DNA of 64,000 bases from Mactra quadrangularis (lineage: Eukaryota; Mollusca; Bivalvia; Venerida; Mactridae). Position numbers and translations under genes: made by a program. Location of the stretch: contig CM046295.1 of the NCBI GenBank assembly GCA_025267735.1, positions 10,303,167-10,367,166 of the forward strand, read 5' to 3'. Shown piece by piece: positions 61,401 to 64,000 of this stretch; position 1 is the first letter of the stretch, and each line of letters begins with the position of its first letter. Under the pieces are notes generated by a model that was given only the letters and a program-made list of their open reading frames with translations, did no database searches and was not told the origin of the DNA.

Positions 61401-62095
61401 AAGGTCAGAAACGTTTATAATGAATGAAAAAACGGCATGCTTATTGTGTGTCTGTTATCGTTTTGAAGGTCAGAAACAACATAATGAATTGGAAAAAACG
61501 GCTGCTTATAGTGTGTCTGTTATCGTTTTGAAGGTCAGAAACAACATAATGAATTGGAAAAAACGGAATGCTTATAGTGTGTCTGTTATCGTTTTGAAGG
61601 TCAGAAACAACATAATGAATGGGAAAAACGGCATGCTTTTTGTTTGTCTGTTATCGTTTTCAAGGTCAGAAACGTACATAATAAACTGGAAAAACGGCAT
61701 GCTTATTGTGTGTCTGTTATCGTTTTGAAGGTCAGAAACCTTCATAATGAATCGAAAAAAACGGCATGCTTATTGTGTGTCTGTTATCGTTTTCAAGGTC
61801 AGAAACGTTCATAATGAATGGGAAAAATGGCATGCTTATTGTGTGTCCGTTATCGTTTGGAAGGTCAGAAACGTTCATAAGGAATGGAAAAACGGCATGC
61901 TTATTATGTGTCTGTAATCGTTTTCAAGGACAGAAACTTACATAATGAACGGGAAAAAACGGCATGCTTAGTGTGTGTCTGTTATCGTTTTCAAGGTCAG
62001 AAACGTACATAATGAACGGGAAAAAAACGGCATGCTTATTGTGTGTCTGTTATCGTTTTCAAGGTAAGAAACGTTCATAAAAGTAAGAAACAACG
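58481..62095. repeat. 66-bp satellite core array (about 55 monomers)
   Basis: The monomer is about 66 bp and contains AAGGTCAGAAACGTTCATAA, TGAATGGAAAAAACGGCATG and CTTATTGTGTGTCTGTTATC followed by GTTTT. Copies differ mainly in A-run length and a few sites. Sixty-six is a multiple of three, so many short mosaic frames arise; none is credible as a gene. A higher-order copy of about 1055 bp is visible: 59760-60320 resembles 60820-61375. Confidence 0.93.
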
Positions 62096-62510
62096 TCATG
62101 TCTTTTCTGTGTTAATTTTCTAATTAAGGACATAAACACAACTGTGTCATGGAAAACACAGCAAATCTTATTGTGTGTCTGTTATCGTTTTAAAGGGCAG
62201 AAACGTTTATGATTCATAGAATAAAACAGGATGTCTTAGTGTGAGTCTGTTATCTCATTGAAGGACATAAACTAACATGAGCTTAGGAACAACATCAAGT
62301 CTTATTGTGGGTCTGTTATCTTATTGAAGGACATAAACTTACATGATTTATAGAAAAAAAATTCTTATTGTGAGTCTATTATCTTATTGAAGGACAGAAA
62401 CGTGTATGATTTATAGAAAAAAAACAGGATATTTTATTGTGTCTGTTATCTTATTAAAGAACATAAACTTACATGAGCTTAGGAACAACGGTATGTTTTA
62501 TGGTGAGAAA
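62096..62510. repeat. Diverged right flank of the 66-bp satellite
   Basis: Units with TTATTGAAGGACATAAACTT, ACATGAGCTTAGGAACAAC and TCTGTTATCTTATTG show the same order as the core but much lower identity. Confidence 0.65.
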
Positions 62511-62734
62511 ATATGTCTCATTATTCTAAGTTAGTTCATAAACATTGGTCAATAATATGTCCATGTTATTTAATGCACAAATATGATAATGATTTTGATA
62601 AAAAAAAGTAATGCTTGACAGAAATTTGACTCTATGTAAATTAAATGAAATATGCTACTATTCAAATTGCTTTAGTTGTATTTTCGAAGTACTATTTGTA
62701 TATGAAACAGAGTTGGTCTCGATTTTTTATGGCA

Positions 62735-62905
62735 GACAGAGGACCTTTATTAACAAGGTCAGCTACTTCTCCAAATACATTATCAATGAAGGAAAATTGA
62801 CATTACATGTATAATAAAATTTCCATGGAAGGCTATAACCGCCCGGTCGGGATTCTAGATTTAAACCCCCAGCGCAATAACAACGGGGCTACAGCTCTAG
62901 CTTAT
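62735..62905 (-). mobile_element. SINE family B fragment, degenerate
   Basis: Shares GGAAAATTGACAT, TTTCCATGGAAGGCTATAACC and a decayed tRNA-like head with the family at 12481-12769. The tail is missing. Confidence 0.5.
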
Positions 62906-64000
62906 CGTAATGTATGATAGGATAGACAAACACAAAAGTTCTAAAAAGCGACAATTCGTTATTGTAGTATGTGACAGGCTATGGTGACTATTTGGCAATT
63001 GATATGACATACAAAAATTGATGGATGGCAGGCTCAAAGTCGCAACTTAGTTAATATTGTACGCCCATACATGAAGGTGTTTCCTCAGCCACTCTAAAGT
63101 ACATGTGTAAGTTTATATTTGATTACTAAAACTATCCAAATAAATCAGTCAATGCATTAGTCTTACACTTAAGGCATAAAGTAAACAAGAGGCAGTGTTG
63201 AGAATACTCTCTATTTTGAGCTATGTTAGCTAATTACTAGCCAAAAACTAGGCTTAAAAACGAATAATTATTATTGTCTTAAAATAATATTTTGCTATCA
63301 CATTTTTGGAAACGCAACTATCAGAGCTATTTTTTAAGATCTTAATGAGTAACACGCAATTCGGTCAACGGTAAATATTTATTCATACCACATCAGTGTC
63401 ATAAAAAAGTCATTTTCCCGATAATTTCCAATACAAAGCTCACTTCTGCATAAATTTACTTGATAAAAACTTCTACTTAGAGTGAGTTGTTATCTCGCTT
63501 TCGAGATGAAAAAATGTAATATATGATTTAAATATAAAAGTTTTTAATCTACAATTAGTTGTCATAATACAAGAATTCTTATTAAAATTAAATCAATGTA
63601 TACATTACAAATACAAATTCTTATAAAATAATGTAAGCCCAAGTCTTACGCACATTATTACAAAATCATTTGATTAAAACTGTACGTAAAAAGTACCCTG
63701 TAATGTGTATGAAATCAAGCTTTAATGATTATATCAAGTAGGCCCTATTTGTATCTAATACAGTCGCCTTAGTACTAATAATATCATTAAGATTATTTGT
63801 AAAACATATACATGTATGTCAGAAAAAACTAATCATGGCCGTTACAAAAACATTTGGATAGAGCCCCCATAGAAATCTATTAACGTCCCCGTTTTATGCA
63901 GTAGCATAAAGCGATTAAACCATAGAATTACAACAATAATATGATTAACATCCAAATTCAAATCCTTTTCTATGATAGCTAAAGCAATTACTCTATTTCT
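62906..64000. other. No recognised gene
   Basis: AT-rich DNA to the window end, with only very short frames. Confidence 0.45.

Noticed and set aside
58488..61728. Many overlapping frames with a repeated H-A-Y-C-V-S-V-I-V phrase
   Set aside because: Products of the 66-bp satellite in several frames at once; frames shift with A-run length.

Overview
This is eukaryotic nuclear DNA, AT-rich, with introns, spliced secreted-protein genes and many transposable elements. The gene content (a lustrin-like Cys/Pro-rich secreted protein ending in a WAP domain, and a multi-EGF protein), the SINE, hAT and HARBI relics and the large satellites fit a lophotrochozoan, most likely a marine bivalve mollusc. 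That assignment is inference; no species marker was seen. No rRNA, CRISPR or bacterial feature is present.

Layout. 0-3 kb: the 5' part of a minus-strand multiple-EGF-like protein gene (a signal-peptide exon at 2868-2820 and a large EGF exon at 2143-806) that runs off the left edge. 3.4-7.0 kb: a TA-flanked inverted-repeat element. 7-11.2 kb: no gene seen. 11.2-26.9 kb: one complete plus-strand gene with eight coding exons, all in phase 1, that predicts a secreted protein of 1265 residues: signal peptide, a Cys-rich head, a small Pro-rich linker, more six-Cys modules, a Pro/Thr-rich block of about 710 residues, a ninth module and a C-terminal WAP domain. Its third intron holds a roughly 5 kb foldback element with three copies of a conserved open frame of about 80 codons. 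27-36 kb: a transposon zone with palindromic MITEs, a broken HARBI1/Harbinger transposase interrupted in frame by a SINE with perfect target-site duplications, a pogo-like element and a hAT-like element with an 8-bp target duplication. 36.3-45.4 kb: about 190 copies of a 48-bp satellite with higher-order repeats. 45.5-49.7 kb: MITEs, a SINE and possible spliced fragments on the minus strand. 49.7-51.4 kb: a decayed gag region of an LTR retrotransposon. 52.2-53.2 kb: a tandem duplication carrying a minisatellite. 53.9-62.5 kb: a roughly 66-bp satellite, old and diverged on the left, split by a dead MULE transposase, then a homogeneous core. 62.5-64 kb: a SINE fragment and otherwise nothing recognised.

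Only the two spliced secreted-protein genes look like functional host genes. Everything else with coding potential looks like a transposon relic or a satellite. All exon borders were read by eye from splice signals, frame and phase, and none has transcript support here.
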